45,537 nucleotides of DNA from a virus: positions 1 through 45,537 of IMG/VR virus record IMGVR_UViG_3300048591_000441; one strand, 5' to 3'. This document shows positions 20,758 to 29,914 of this stretch, in pieces (within the stretch, counting starts at the first letter, position 1; each line of letters begins with the position of its first letter). The notes under the pieces were generated by a model, which worked only from the letters and a program-made list of their open reading frames with translations, did not search any database and was not told where the DNA came from. A program made the position numbers and the translations under genes.

Positions 20758-22215
20758 ATGTTGCTTGATACCTTGAAACAACAGATCACGGTTCGTCTTG
20801 ATGATTGGGTCAACACGCTGACCAATCTGAATGTCCTCGGCAAAGACAAGAGGCTTGGCGCTGAGGCCCAGGCGTATCTAATGTCTGAGGCGGAAGCAGA
20901 ACATACCTATGCAGGTGATGACATCGCCGCAAAGGTTGTCGATACCCTTCCCAAAGACATGGTACGCGAAGGGTTCAAGCTGAAAGTGCCGAGCTGGGAT
21001 GAGGACGAGATCAGATCGTTCCAGACCTATCTTGAGCAGGACATGAACTGGAAAGCCACGTTCCAAAAGGCTCTGAGCTGGGCGCGGCTTTACGGTGGCT
21101 CGGGAATCATCCTCGGTATCGACGATGGAGCGCCAAACCCCTGGTCGCCTCTCAACATCAATCGCATTCGCCGCTTTGACTTCACAACAGTCCTCAATCG
21201 CCATGAACTCATCTGGCACATGATTGACGAGGACCCGAGATCAAAGAATCTCGGCATGCCCTTGATATATCAGATGCAGCCGAGGTTTGTGATGAAGGGC
21301 TCTCCGATCACGATGCTCCATCACACGCGCATGATTCGTTTCGATGGGGCTGCTCTGCCAAGGCAGCTGTTCATCCAAAACGGTTTCTGGTCAAACTCAG
21401 TGCTGGCAACCTTCCGGGGGCCTCTCTCGAATTATTCACAGACTCAAGATGGCGTGGCCACGCTCATGACAGAGATGGCGGTCGGCGTATTCAAGGTCAA
21501 GGACATGCAGCGGCTGATGTCCATGAAGGGCGGCAAGAACCTTCTGCAAGAACGTCTCAACCTGATGGACCTTGCGAAGTCGATCGTGAACTCGATCATG
21601 ATTGACGCCGACGAAGAGTATGAGCGGAAGACCACATCGGTCACGGGCATCGCAGACATCATCGACCGGATGGAGCGCAGGCTCGTGACCGCTTCCGGAT
21701 ATACCCACACCGTTCTGCTTGGTGAGGCTCCGGGTGGTGGGATGGGCGAGACAGGAAAGTCTGAACGCCATGACTACTATGATTTTGTCAGCAAAGAGCA
21801 GGAGGTCCAGCTCAAGCCGGCTCTGATGCAATTCATCAAGCTTTGCTTCCTCAACCGCTCCGGGCCAACACGGGGAATCGAGCCACCGGAGTGGGACATA
21901 GAGTTTTGCCCTCTGTGGCAGGAGCCTGAGAGCGAGATCATCGACCGCAAGGAAAAGCAGGCTCGAATCGACGATTTGTATATTAAGAACCAGACGCTCA
22001 CGCCAGAGGAGGTCGCGCGTTCTCGCTTTGGCTCTGGCGAATTCAGCTACGAAACAAAGCTCGACTTTGAGCGGCCTTTGATGGAGGAAACCCCGACACG
22101 CGAAGAGGTTGAGGCCGGGTTGCCGCCTCTTGAAGACGAGGAAACAGAGGTCGAGGATGACGATGAAGGGACTGGCGGCGGTCAATCGAACCCGCCGGCA
22201 AACGGGGGTGAATGA
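20758..22215 (+). CDS. Portal protein (DUF1073 / anti-CBASS-type portal family)
   Basis: The product is 485 residues. It forms the dodecameric ring through which DNA enters and leaves the head. Family features are AYLMSEAEAEHTYAGDDIAAKVVD near the start, followed by the WARLYGGSGIILGIDDG stretch, a loop with GEAPGGGMGETGKSE, and YYDFVSKEQEVQLKP. The C-terminal 60 residues are acidic and Gly-rich. It is preceded by GGAGTAGACCCTTTT and overlaps the MuF gene by four bases. Confidence 0.93.
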   Translation: MLLDTLKQQITVRLDDWVNTLTNLNVLGKDKRLGAEAQAYLMSEAEAEHTYAGDDIAAKVVDTLPKDMVREGFKLKVPSWDEDEIRSFQTYLEQDMNWKATFQKALSWARLYGGSGIILGIDDGAPNPWSPLNINRIRRFDFTTVLNRHELIWHMIDEDPRSKNLGMPLIYQMQPRFVMKGSPITMLHHTRMIRFDGAALPRQLFIQNGFWSNSVLATFRGPLSNYSQTQDGVATLMTEMAVGVFKVKDMQRLMSMKGGKNLLQERLNLMDLAKSIVNSIMIDADEEYERKTTSVTGIADIIDRMERRLVTASGYTHTVLLGEAPGGGMGETGKSERHDYYDFVSKEQEVQLKPALMQFIKLCFLNRSGPTRGIEPPEWDIEFCPLWQEPESEIIDRKEKQARIDDLYIKNQTLTPEEVARSRFGSGEFSYETKLDFERPLMEETPTREEVEAGLPPLEDEETEVEDDDEGTGGGQSNPPANGGE

Positions 22216-23102
22216 TGGCGCGAGCGCCCAGGATCACAGACTTCATCCCCAGGACTCGGGGAAAGCCAGCCCCGATCCAATACCCGAGGAACCTTGAGCG
22301 GCGCTACGAGGCCATCGTTCAGGGCCTTGTCGTCGATCTTAAGGAAGACCTCCAGAAGCAGATCATCGAAGTCCTGCCCATGCTTGAAGCGATGTTCCGC
22401 TCCGACATGGGTCAGACGCGGCGGGTCGATAGCAGCGATAAGCCGATCCGCAAGGATGCCTTTGATGCCTTCGATCTCCTTGAAGCGGCCCTGTCCCGGA
22501 TCCTTGTCAGGTTCTCAAAAGCCCTCGACGACAAGCGCCCGACGATCTTCGATGTGGGCAAGGCCTTGAATGAAGCGAATGAGGAAGCGACCCGGAAGTC
22601 ATTGGGGGTCGATCTTCTCCTCGGGGATCCTCAGATCACGAAAGCCATTGATGCCTGGACCAAAGACAACGCCCGCATGATCACGCGTCTTGCTCAGGGG
22701 GAGACTGATCAGATCAGCACGATAGTTCTTAACGGTTATCGGCAGGGACTCTCGCCAGCTGGTTTGAGATCAGCGATACTCGATACATTCAGATCAGCTG
22801 ATCAACGTGAAAGCCAGATGGTTCGAGGGATGTCTCTTGAAGATCGGGCGAAGTTCGTCGCGCGTGATCAGGTCGCAACCCTGAATGGACAGGTCACCCG
22901 TATGAGACAGGAGCGGGTAGGGATCAAGAAATACATCTGGCAAACCTCTGAGGATGAGCGGGTCCGTCCATCTCATGCGGCGCTCAACGGCGAGATCAGG
23001 AGCTGGGACGATCCGCCTCCATTCGGTCATCCCGGCATGGATTACAACTGCCGATGCGTGGCGATCCCATATCTCGATGACACAGATGATGATGACGAGT
23101 GA
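22212..23102 (+). CDS. MuF-like head morphogenesis protein
   Basis: The product is 296 residues. The C-terminal 110 residues match the phage Mu F domain, with DERVRPSHAALNGE, a FGHPGMDYNCRC ending (YNCRC at 278-282) and the preceding VARDQVATLNGQ. The N-terminal half is helical. MuF-type proteins are minor head proteins, thought to enter the host or bind the portal during assembly. No fused toxin domain is present. Its position between portal and protease/scaffold is standard, and it overlaps both neighbours by four bases. Confidence 0.93.
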   Translation: MMARAPRITDFIPRTRGKPAPIQYPRNLERRYEAIVQGLVVDLKEDLQKQIIEVLPMLEAMFRSDMGQTRRVDSSDKPIRKDAFDAFDLLEAALSRILVRFSKALDDKRPTIFDVGKALNEANEEATRKSLGVDLLLGDPQITKAIDAWTKDNARMITRLAQGETDQISTIVLNGYRQGLSPAGLRSAILDTFRSADQRESQMVRGMSLEDRAKFVARDQVATLNGQVTRMRQERVGIKKYIWQTSEDERVRPSHAALNGEIRSWDDPPPFGHPGMDYNCRCVAIPYLDDTDDDDE

Positions 23103-23149
23103 GCCCGTTTGGGGTTAGAGTCACAATTAAATTTCGAGGTCACAAAAAA

Positions 23150-24418
23150 ATGAAGCAGCAGATCAGGATGGATCGCATGTCTTTTGGCAGCCCGCAACGC
23201 TTGCCCAATGGGTACTTGCGGGTTCCGATCACTGCCACACGCGCGGGCATCTTTGTGTATCGGCGCGATGATGGCTCGGAGTGGCGCGAATATCGGCCAG
23301 CCGAAGAAGTCTTCAAACCCAGTTCCATGGAGACTTTGAAGGGTGTCCCGGCGACCAACGGACACCCGGAAGTCAATGATGGGATTCTGAACGCTGATAA
23401 CACCGCCGATCACATGGTGGGCTTCACTTCTGAGAAAGTCGAGCGAGTCGATGATCTCCTGGCCACGTTCATGACTATCACTCACGCCCCTAGCATTCAA
23501 GAGGTTGAGACGGGCGACAAGCGGGAAGTGTCATGCGGATACCTGTGTGATCTTGAAATGAAACCCGGGTCGTATCAGGGCCAGCGGTATGATGCGATCC
23601 AGCGCAACATTCGATACAATCATGTTGCCATCTGTAAAACTGCACGAGGCGGCTCCCAGGTCCGCATCCACCTGGACTCAAAAGATCAGGTCTTACGCTT
23701 GGACTCAATCCTGAGTCCCGATGAAACCCCTAGAGGAGACTCTTTAATGGAAAAGACGATTGTAATTGATGGTGTGGAGTACAAGGTTTCAGCAGATGTT
23801 CACGCTGCCGTAACCGGAAAATTCAACAAGGACCATCAGACGATCCAGGGATTGAGCGACAAGCTTAAGCTGGCCGACGACGACAAGGCCAAGGTTCAGG
23901 CTCGCGCTGATTCGCTGGAGACCGATCTCAAGAAGGCGAAGGAAGGCGCTGGCATTCGCACGGACTCTGCCGAGTTCAAGGAAGCCATCAAGGCCCGCGT
24001 GGCTCTTGAGCGTTTCGCCGAGCCGCGTCTGGACGAGAAGCTTGATCTCTCCACACTCAGCGACCGCGACATCATCGTTGAGCTGATCAAGCTGGACTCC
24101 CCAGACTTCAAGGCCGAAGGCAAGTCTGATGTCTACTTGCAGAGCCGTCTTGATCACATGATCGAAACCGCTGACGACGAAGTCGAAGATGAGATCCATC
24201 TCGACTCGGAGGACGAGGAAAGCGAGGAAGTTAATGGCCAGGGCGGCGGCAGGACCCGTCGCTCTGGTGCTTACGAAGGTGTTCGCGCAGGCGTGCGCTC
24301 GGGCGCTCGTAACGATGCGAAGGGTCGTCAGAAGTCTGCTGACGAGATCCGCAGCGATGCGATGGAAGCCGCAGCCAATGCGTGGAAAAAACCGATCGGC
24401 AAAACCCGCAAGGCTTAA
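23150..24418 (+). CDS. DUF2213 prohead protease/scaffold protein
   Basis: The product is 422 residues from ATG 23150 (MKQQIRMDRMSFGS). The ATG at 23099 would add 17 non-conserved residues. The N-terminal 190 residues belong to DUF2213 (GYLRVPITATRAGIFVYRR, then VPATNGHP, then REVSCGYLCDLE and the YNHVAICKTARGG end), a family thought to act as a capsid maturation protease. The C-terminal part is a charged helical scaffold rich in Lys, Asp and Glu, with a basic tail. A second product from an internal start is likely (see the 23747 entry). Confidence 0.88.
   Translation: MKQQIRMDRMSFGSPQRLPNGYLRVPITATRAGIFVYRRDDGSEWREYRPAEEVFKPSSMETLKGVPATNGHPEVNDGILNADNTADHMVGFTSEKVERVDDLLATFMTITHAPSIQEVETGDKREVSCGYLCDLEMKPGSYQGQRYDAIQRNIRYNHVAICKTARGGSQVRIHLDSKDQVLRLDSILSPDETPRGDSLMEKTIVIDGVEYKVSADVHAAVTGKFNKDHQTIQGLSDKLKLADDDKAKVQARADSLETDLKKAKEGAGIRTDSAEFKEAIKARVALERFAEPRLDEKLDLSTLSDRDIIVELIKLDSPDFKAEGKSDVYLQSRLDHMIETADDEVEDEIHLDSEDEESEEVNGQGGGRTRRSGAYEGVRAGVRSGARNDAKGRQKSADEIRSDAMEAAANAWKKPIGKTRKA
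23747..24418 (+). CDS. Internal in-frame start: probable separate scaffold protein
   Basis: ATG 23747 is in frame inside the DUF2213 gene and has GAGGAGACTCTTTA upstream, a better ribosome site than the full-length start. It would yield 223 residues containing only the helical scaffold domain, beginning MEKTIVIDGVEYKV. This mirrors lambda C/Nu3 and similar nested protease/scaffold genes. The domain boundary falls at the same place, which supports the idea. Confidence 0.7.
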   Translation: MEKTIVIDGVEYKVSADVHAAVTGKFNKDHQTIQGLSDKLKLADDDKAKVQARADSLETDLKKAKEGAGIRTDSAEFKEAIKARVALERFAEPRLDEKLDLSTLSDRDIIVELIKLDSPDFKAEGKSDVYLQSRLDHMIETADDEVEDEIHLDSEDEESEEVNGQGGGRTRRSGAYEGVRAGVRSGARNDAKGRQKSADEIRSDAMEAAANAWKKPIGKTRKA

Positions 24419-24463
24419 TCAAATCATTACCGAACCCTTCAAAACATTTAGGAGAGATGAATC

Positions 24464-24937
24464 ATGCAAACCTCTGTTTCGATGAACATGGCTCGCGCCC
24501 GCGCCGGTCAGCTCGCCCACGGTTTCAAGTCCGAAGACATTCGTTCGATGCTTGCCGAGGGTGCAGTCCCTTTCGGTCATGCGGTTGTTGAAGGCACAGC
24601 GACCCGCCAGGGCAAAGTTCCCTCAGCTGATACTCAGGTCTTTGCTGGTATCGCAGCATTGACCCAGGCTCTTGAATCGCGCACCGGGGTTTCTGCCCCA
24701 GGCTATGCAGACAAGGAAACTTTGAACGTCTGCCAATGGGGTTCGGTCTGGGCTCAGTGCACAGACACCAACGTCCCATCGGTCAACGGCTCCGTCTATG
24801 TCGTCGTGGGCACCGGCAACGCTGGCAAGCTGACAAGCTCGGCATCGGGCAACATCAACATCACGACAAAGGTGATCGTGCGCGAAGTCGATAGCGACAA
24901 CAAGCTTGCTCTCATCGAGTTCCGCGAGCGCGTCTAA
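24464..24937 (+). CDS. Head decoration (structural cement) protein
   Basis: The product is 157 residues. It follows the protease/scaffold and precedes the major capsid gene, the usual place of the decoration protein. It is Gly, Ala, Thr and Val-rich and beta-structured (SVYVVVGTGNAGKLT, then INITTKVIVREVDSDNKLALIEF), similar to structural cement proteins of DUF2190 type in related phages. Ribosome site AGGAG lies eight bases before the ATG. Such proteins trimerise on the capsid surface and stabilise the full head. Confidence 0.8.
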   Translation: MQTSVSMNMARARAGQLAHGFKSEDIRSMLAEGAVPFGHAVVEGTATRQGKVPSADTQVFAGIAALTQALESRTGVSAPGYADKETLNVCQWGSVWAQCTDTNVPSVNGSVYVVVGTGNAGKLTSSASGNINITTKVIVREVDSDNKLALIEFRERV

Positions 24938-25021
24938 GCCTTGATCTGATCCCGTTCCGCAGATTGACGATTGATCCGTAGTTCCTGAAAAACCTTGATA
25001 ACCTTTAAGGAGACAACATAG

Positions 25022-25981
25022 ATGAAGCGTCGCAACCAAAAAGGCCCGCGCTTTCCCCGCCTCGACTCGAACGAAAGCATCTTCTTTGCCCGCGAGTTGG
25101 AGACGATCAAGTCGCGCTCCTACGATGTGCGGTATCCAACTCTTCGTCAGCGTGAAGTTATCCCTCTCAGTTTCGAGGGTGATCCCGCTGCGCAGACCAT
25201 CACCTACTCACAGTATGATCAGGTGGGCATGGCAGCGATCGTCGCGGATTACGCGACCGATTTCCGCAATGTCGAGATCAGCGGCAAGCAGTTCACTGCG
25301 CCCGTAAAGTCTCTTGGTGCTTCGTTCCAATACAGCATCATGGAGATCCGCAGCGCGGCCAAGACCGGCAAGCCTTTGACCCAATCGAAGGCCAATGCCG
25401 CTCGCCGTGCGATCATGCAGCTTGAGCGCGACATCGCATTCTGGGGTGATAGTGCTTCCGGCCTTCAAGGCTGGCTGACGAACACAAACATCCCTGATGT
25501 GACCCTGGCTCATGGCGCATGGCTTGATGATGCGCAGACCAACGCGAACATTCTCGCGGATCTGAACAACCTCGCCAACTCTGTGATCGACACCTCCAAG
25601 TCGGTCGAAGTTCCCAACACGATGCTCCTGCCGATCGCCTATTACACCAAGCTGGCAACAACGCCTCGCTCGGATGGCTCGGACATGACCATCCTCAACT
25701 ACTTCCTGGAGAACACCCCGTTCATCGAGTCGGTGGATTGGCTTGCAGAACTTGCAGCAGCCAACTCCGGCGGCAACCTCTCAGACGATACCGCTATCGT
25801 CTATGACCGCAACCCAGAGAAGTTCACCCTGGAGATCCCCCAGGAGTTTGAAACATTCGCCCCCGAGCTGCGCGGCATGGCCTACAAGGTTGCTGTGCAT
25901 GAGCGTTGCGGCGGTGTGATCATCCCTTATCCTTTGTCGCAGGCAATGACCGACGACATCGGCGGAAACGTTTCGAGCTAA
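25022..25981 (+). CDS. Major capsid protein (DUF2184 family)
   Basis: The product is 319 residues with an AAGGAG site upstream. It builds the icosahedral shell. It is of the DUF2184 group of HK97-fold capsid proteins. Typical stretches are the N-terminal ELETIKSRSYDVRYP, the KSLGASFQYSIMEIRSA region, FWGDSASGLQGWLTN, and the C-terminal AVHERCGGVIIPYPLS. The order portal, MuF, DUF2213, decoration, DUF2184 is a common syntenic block in simple myophages. Confidence 0.93.
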   Translation: MKRRNQKGPRFPRLDSNESIFFARELETIKSRSYDVRYPTLRQREVIPLSFEGDPAAQTITYSQYDQVGMAAIVADYATDFRNVEISGKQFTAPVKSLGASFQYSIMEIRSAAKTGKPLTQSKANAARRAIMQLERDIAFWGDSASGLQGWLTNTNIPDVTLAHGAWLDDAQTNANILADLNNLANSVIDTSKSVEVPNTMLLPIAYYTKLATTPRSDGSDMTILNYFLENTPFIESVDWLAELAAANSGGNLSDDTAIVYDRNPEKFTLEIPQEFETFAPELRGMAYKVAVHERCGGVIIPYPLSQAMTDDIGGNVSS

Positions 25982-26030
25982 TTGTTCCCCGGAAAAAACC
26001 CCAGTTAACCCCAAACGAATGGAGTGTTGA

Positions 26031-26468
26031 ATGCTGATCAAAAACAATCGGGAAAGGGTTCTTAGAGTCTTTGAACCTTCTGGACGTGGCTTTATCCTCG
26101 TGCCCGGTGTGAATCAACTTGATGCAAGGACGTGGGAATATCTCAAGACCAATCGCAACTTTGCGAAGGATGTTGAGCGCGAACACGTCACGGTTTTGAC
26201 AGAGGAGGAGCCGTCATCGAAGTCCTCTCAGATCAGCGTCTTCCGCAATGTGCGGGAGGCTTTCGATATTATCCGGGCAACGTTTGACGTTGCTCTTTTG
26301 AATAGCTGGAAGGTCGGCGAGGAGCGGGGCACGATCATCAAAGCCATTGATGAACAGCTCGCCAAACTCGAACGCAACAAGCAAAAGGCTTTGGCGAAAG
26401 CCAAGGCCATAGCTGATGGCGCGACCGATGAAGGCGATGGAAGCGAAGACGAGAACATGGACGAGTGA
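26031..26468 (+). CDS. Head protein of unknown function downstream of the capsid gene
   Basis: The product is 145 residues. The first 60 residues (LRVFEPSGRGFILVPGVNQLD, then WEYLKTN) look like a small beta domain found in many phages between capsid and connector genes. The rest is helical, ending in Lys/Ala-rich then acidic residues. It may be a head-completion or internal protein. The ATG has GGAG upstream and the gene is nine bases from DUF4054. Call is by position and partial similarity. Confidence 0.6.
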   Translation: MLIKNNRERVLRVFEPSGRGFILVPGVNQLDARTWEYLKTNRNFAKDVEREHVTVLTEEEPSSKSSQISVFRNVREAFDIIRATFDVALLNSWKVGEERGTIIKAIDEQLAKLERNKQKALAKAKAIADGATDEGDGSEDENMDE

Positions 26469-26476
26469 GGTGAGCC

Positions 26477-26830
26477 ATGGCTGATAGTGTGGCGGCAACA
26501 GTCCGCATCATAGCCCCCGAGCTTAAGGACAGACCGACGAGCGAGTTTGAGGTGTTTCAATCCCTCGCGGAAGTCTGGCTGGACGAGGATGTCTGGGGAG
26601 CGAAGTTCACAGTCGGGCTTGCCTACCTTGTGGCCCATCTGATGACGCTCTCAATCTCCCGAGGCGGCGAGATCGCGGGTCCGCTCACATCAGAAACCGT
26701 GGGCGCAACCTCAGCGTCTTATGGAACCTCTGGCCTCACTGAAGAGGAAATGGGAACGACAGGCTATGGGCAGATGTTTGTGAGTCTGCGCAGGGGCATT
26801 GTCTACTCTCCTCTGGTCGGGGGTCAGTGA
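26477..26830 (+). CDS. Head-tail connector (DUF4054 family)
   Basis: The product is 117 residues. It has the helical connector fold of the DUF4054/gp6-like group: FQSLAEVWLDEDVWG, then AYLVAHLMTLS, then the SASYG and GTTGYGQMFVSLRRG segments. This small family attaches under the portal as the adaptor ring. It is preceded by GAGGTGAGCC and overlaps the next gene by four bases. Confidence 0.88.
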   Translation: MADSVAATVRIIAPELKDRPTSEFEVFQSLAEVWLDEDVWGAKFTVGLAYLVAHLMTLSISRGGEIAGPLTSETVGATSASYGTSGLTEEEMGTTGYGQMFVSLRRGIVYSPLVGGQ

Positions 26831-27402
26831 TGGCTCGATTGCTTTCTGATGAGGAGATCCAACGGCTGATGTCTGGCAAAGGTTTCACGACCAAAGTCAA
26901 AGGCAGCAAGGGCTTCGATGTGAAAGCAGTCAACAAGTTCATGGATGATGTTGGCCACGGGGTGACTCTGACCGTTGGCATACATGAGGACGCGGGAGAG
27001 AATTCGGGAACCACGATCGCGCAGATAGCATCGTGGCAGGAGTTCGGCGTCAAGACCAAAGCGACCACCGTTGATGGCTCGCCCTGGCGAATTCCCCCGC
27101 GCCCCTTCATGCGTCCGGTTATCGACTCACAAGGACCCAAGGCTGAGAAGATGTTGGCAGCTGAGATCGAGAAGATCTTTCAGGGCAAGAAGAAAGCAAA
27201 CATCCTGACCGCTCTTGGGAGAGTCGGCGCTTTCCTGGCTGGCGCCATCCAAAGGAAGATAACGACACTCAAGAGGCCACCCAATGCGCCATCGACGATC
27301 AAGAAGAAGGGATCGAGCAATCCACTGATCGACACCGGAGCTATGCGGCAGGCGGTAGGTTTCAAAGTCACACAAGGTCAGGGCGAGGAGAACAAGGAAT
27401 GA
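26827..27402 (+). CDS. Neck/virion morphogenesis protein (gp10-like)
   Basis: The product is 191 residues. Recognisable segments are a long N-terminal helix region, VGIHEDAGENSGTTIAQIASWQEFG, IPPRPFMRPVID and the C-terminal LIDTGAMRQAVGFKV, which together identify the HK97 gp10-like / virion-morphogenesis group found between connector and tail terminator. It probably helps close the head or join head to tail. The four-base overlaps with both neighbours are typical of the structural operon. Confidence 0.85.
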   Translation: MMARLLSDEEIQRLMSGKGFTTKVKGSKGFDVKAVNKFMDDVGHGVTLTVGIHEDAGENSGTTIAQIASWQEFGVKTKATTVDGSPWRIPPRPFMRPVIDSQGPKAEKMLAAEIEKIFQGKKKANILTALGRVGAFLAGAIQRKITTLKRPPNAPSTIKKKGSSNPLIDTGAMRQAVGFKVTQGQGEENKE

Positions 27403-27779
27403 GCGTTGCCGGAATGATCAGACGCGCCGCTCGCAGAGGCGGCAACAGAAAGATCACCCTGACCCGATACAGCCCTGGCTCATTCCGAGGCGGGGTTTTC
27501 CAACCGGGCGGCGTCGAGTTCAGACGCGAGATCGAAGCCTCGGTCCAGCCGTTGACGCAAGACAAGGTGGAGATCACCGTCAACGATCTCGCCCGCATGT
27601 CGAGCTATGTGATGATCCTGACCACAGAGCGGCTGGTCGCAGCTGACAAGACTCTCGGGCAGAACGCCGACGAGCTGAACATAGACGGGGAGCTATTCAT
27701 TATCGAGTCGGTCGACAACTTCCGATTCCGCCACCTGCAACACTTTGAAGCCGTAGCCTCAAGAAAGGCGGTTAGATGA
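27399..27779 (+). CDS. Head-tail joining protein
   Basis: The product is 126 residues. It is a small beta-barrel type protein: basic start (RRAARRGGNRKITLTRY), then VFQPGGVEF, the EASVQPLTQD core and IDGELFIIESVDNFR. The pattern is that of head-tail joining proteins in the DUF4054-linked connector set, located between the gp10-like and tail-terminator genes. It is coupled by four-base overlaps. Confidence 0.75.
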   Translation: MSVAGMIRRAARRGGNRKITLTRYSPGSFRGGVFQPGGVEFRREIEASVQPLTQDKVEITVNDLARMSSYVMILTTERLVAADKTLGQNADELNIDGELFIIESVDNFRFRHLQHFEAVASRKAVR

Positions 27780-28387
27780 GTGCAGTCATACAATCAATTA
27801 TTAGACGCCGAATGGATGAAGTCAGGGCCGGTATTCGCTCCTGGCTTATGGCGTGTATGCCTCCTGGTGTCCCTGTGGTCGATGAAAACCAGTACAAGCC
27901 AGAGCCGAAGGGGCCGTATGTATCATTTGGTTTCGTCGGCGGGCTCGTCAAACTTGGCCGCGCAGATTCCTTCCCCTACGACAAAGCTATCAACGCTTTC
28001 AAGGTTAGAATGCATCGACAAGCCACGCTTACGATCAATGCTTTCGGAAAGCCATACACCGATCTCTATTCAGACCTCTATCGCGCGACGGACATCCTGA
28101 GCGGGGTCCAGGCTTGCATCGACGAGCCCACGGCATACGCGCATCTCCAGTCGCGTGGCATTGCGATCTGGGGTGACAGCTCTGTCCAGGATCGAACAGA
28201 GCTGGAAGATAACGTCTACTACCCTCGCGCCACGCTCGATCTCATACTTGGCGTTTCAATCGAGGCGACAATCGACCCAGGCTATATCGAAACCGTCAGA
28301 GTCACAGGCCGCCTGGACGCTGATTTCGATGGTTCTTTTGAGAAGGAAATAGGTCCATTCACCATTGAATTGGAGGACGAGGAATGA
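27776..28387 (+). CDS. Tail terminator / neck protein
   Basis: The product is 203 residues. It lies directly before the sheath gene. An N-terminal helix is followed by VSFGFVGGLVKLGRADSF, a strand set with ATLTINAFGKPYTDLYSDLYRAT, and a C-terminal beta extension. This is the pattern of neck or tail-terminator proteins that cap the tail tube and join it to the head. It overlaps the sheath gene by four bases. Confidence 0.78.
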   Translation: MSAVIQSIIRRRMDEVRAGIRSWLMACMPPGVPVVDENQYKPEPKGPYVSFGFVGGLVKLGRADSFPYDKAINAFKVRMHRQATLTINAFGKPYTDLYSDLYRATDILSGVQACIDEPTAYAHLQSRGIAIWGDSSVQDRTELEDNVYYPRATLDLILGVSIEATIDPGYIETVRVTGRLDADFDGSFEKEIGPFTIELEDEE

Positions 28388-29415
28388 GTTTGAATGACAT
28401 CATAGACATCGTGATCACGCGCCAGCCTGTGGTGCCCACCGCCGAAGGGTTTGGGTATGCGAACTTTGTTTCGCCGCTCTCGACCTTCACGCCGCGCATC
28501 AAGAGCTACGCGAGCATCCAGGAGGTCGAGGCAGACGTGCAGGTCGGCTCTGATGCGCTCGACTTCGCCGGTCGATACTTCGGCCAGGCCGTGCGCCCGC
28601 AGAGACTTTTCGTCACAAAGAAAGGTGGCGGAGATACCTACGTGCAGGCTCTGACAGCCGCCGAGGAAGCCGGGTCAACGACAGACTGGTATGGCGTTGC
28701 GGTTGATTCAGACAGCGATGCAGACATCCTGGCTGTCGCAGCATGGGCTGAGGCTCGGGTGAAGATCTTCGGCGCGAAGACCGCTGATGCCGGGGTCTAT
28801 GATCCCGATGACGAGTACAACATTCTGAGCGTCCTCAAGGATCTCGGCTATGACCGGACGTTCCTGTTCTACCACCACGAGTCGGCAACAGAGAATGTCG
28901 AAGGCGCTCCCTTTGGCCTCCAGCTGCCGAAGAACCCGGGATCGAGCAACTGGGCATACAAACGCTTCTCGGGCGTTTCGTCGAGCCCTCTGAATTCCAC
29001 GCAGCGGACTCAGATCCTCGATCGCTATGGAAACTGCTACACCAACCGGAACAACTTCAACGTCTTTGAAAATGGCCGGATGGTTTCGGGCGAGTGGATT
29101 GATGTGATTCAGGGGATCGACTGGCTGCATTATCGGATGCAGAACAACATCTGGACCGCGCTCGTCAGCAACGAGAAGATCCCATACACCGATGATGGCA
29201 TCTCAATCATCCTGAACCAGATCCGTGAAGCACTTCGTACATCTCAGATCCGTGGCATCATTGCCTCTGCTCCCGAGTTCGAGATCTCGGCACCTCTGGC
29301 GTCTGAAGTCTCTGCCAATGACAAGGGCGCTCGCTTGCTCCCTGACATCACCTTCCAGGCAACTCTGTCGGGTGCAATCAACAAGACACAGATACGTGGG
29401 CGTATCCTGATCTAA
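28384..29415 (+). CDS. Contractile tail sheath protein (DUF3383)
   Basis: The product is 343 residues, short for a sheath. It has the DUF3383 features: an N-terminal VITRQPVVPTAEGFGYANF segment, SYASIQEVEADVQVGSDALDFA, WYGVAVDSDSDADILAVAAWAE, YDRTFLFYHH, and the C-terminal LLPDITFQATLSGAINKTQIRG that inserts into neighbours. It wraps the tube and contracts to drive DNA injection. It is the first and best indicator of myovirus morphology. Confidence 0.95.
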   Translation: MSLNDIIDIVITRQPVVPTAEGFGYANFVSPLSTFTPRIKSYASIQEVEADVQVGSDALDFAGRYFGQAVRPQRLFVTKKGGGDTYVQALTAAEEAGSTTDWYGVAVDSDSDADILAVAAWAEARVKIFGAKTADAGVYDPDDEYNILSVLKDLGYDRTFLFYHHESATENVEGAPFGLQLPKNPGSSNWAYKRFSGVSSSPLNSTQRTQILDRYGNCYTNRNNFNVFENGRMVSGEWIDVIQGIDWLHYRMQNNIWTALVSNEKIPYTDDGISIILNQIREALRTSQIRGIIASAPEFEISAPLASEVSANDKGARLLPDITFQATLSGAINKTQIRGRILI

Positions 29416-29441
29416 CCTCAAAGCGATAGGAGCAAGAAGCA

Positions 29442-29873
29442 ATGTTGAGAAGCTATGACCCCAAGGCCGTTTCCATAATGGTCGGCACGCATATCGTGAG
29501 CGAGTATGAAGATGGGACCTTCATCAATGTCGAGAGAAACAACGACACATGGGCGATCAAGAAAGGTGCTTCTGGTGAGACAGCTCGCGCCAAAAGCAAC
29601 GATCGCTCGGGTCGCATCACGATCACCTTGATGGCTACGTCACCATCGAATGATTTCCTTTCGGCACTTGCCATAACCGACGAACAGACCAATGCCGGCG
29701 TCGTCCCGGTGCTGATCCGCGAAGTCGGCGGCACGACTGTCGTTGAAGCAACCGAAGCCTGGGTCGTCCGCCCATCTCCCTTCGAGAGATCGAAGACGGT
29801 CGGCGCGACAACCTGGATCTTTGAATCAGGCGACATCCTCATGAATGTCGGTAGTCTGCCTGCCAATGCGTAA
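29442..29873 (+). CDS. Tail tube protein (DUF3277)
   Basis: The product is 143 residues. The DUF3277 tube family starts with MLRSYDPKAVSIMVGTHIV and includes the DGTFINVERNNDTWAIKKGASGE hairpin, then TITLMATSPSNDFLSALA and a C-terminal SGDILMNVGS strand. It polymerises into the inner tube inside the sheath. It is 26 bases downstream of the sheath gene with a GGAGCAAGAAGCA ribosome site. Confidence 0.94.
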   Translation: MLRSYDPKAVSIMVGTHIVSEYEDGTFINVERNNDTWAIKKGASGETARAKSNDRSGRITITLMATSPSNDFLSALAITDEQTNAGVVPVLIREVGGTTVVEATEAWVVRPSPFERSKTVGATTWIFESGDILMNVGSLPANA

Positions 29874-29914
29874 TTGAACATCATGTACCAGAGAAGCGGA
29901 AAGGATCAAAACCC

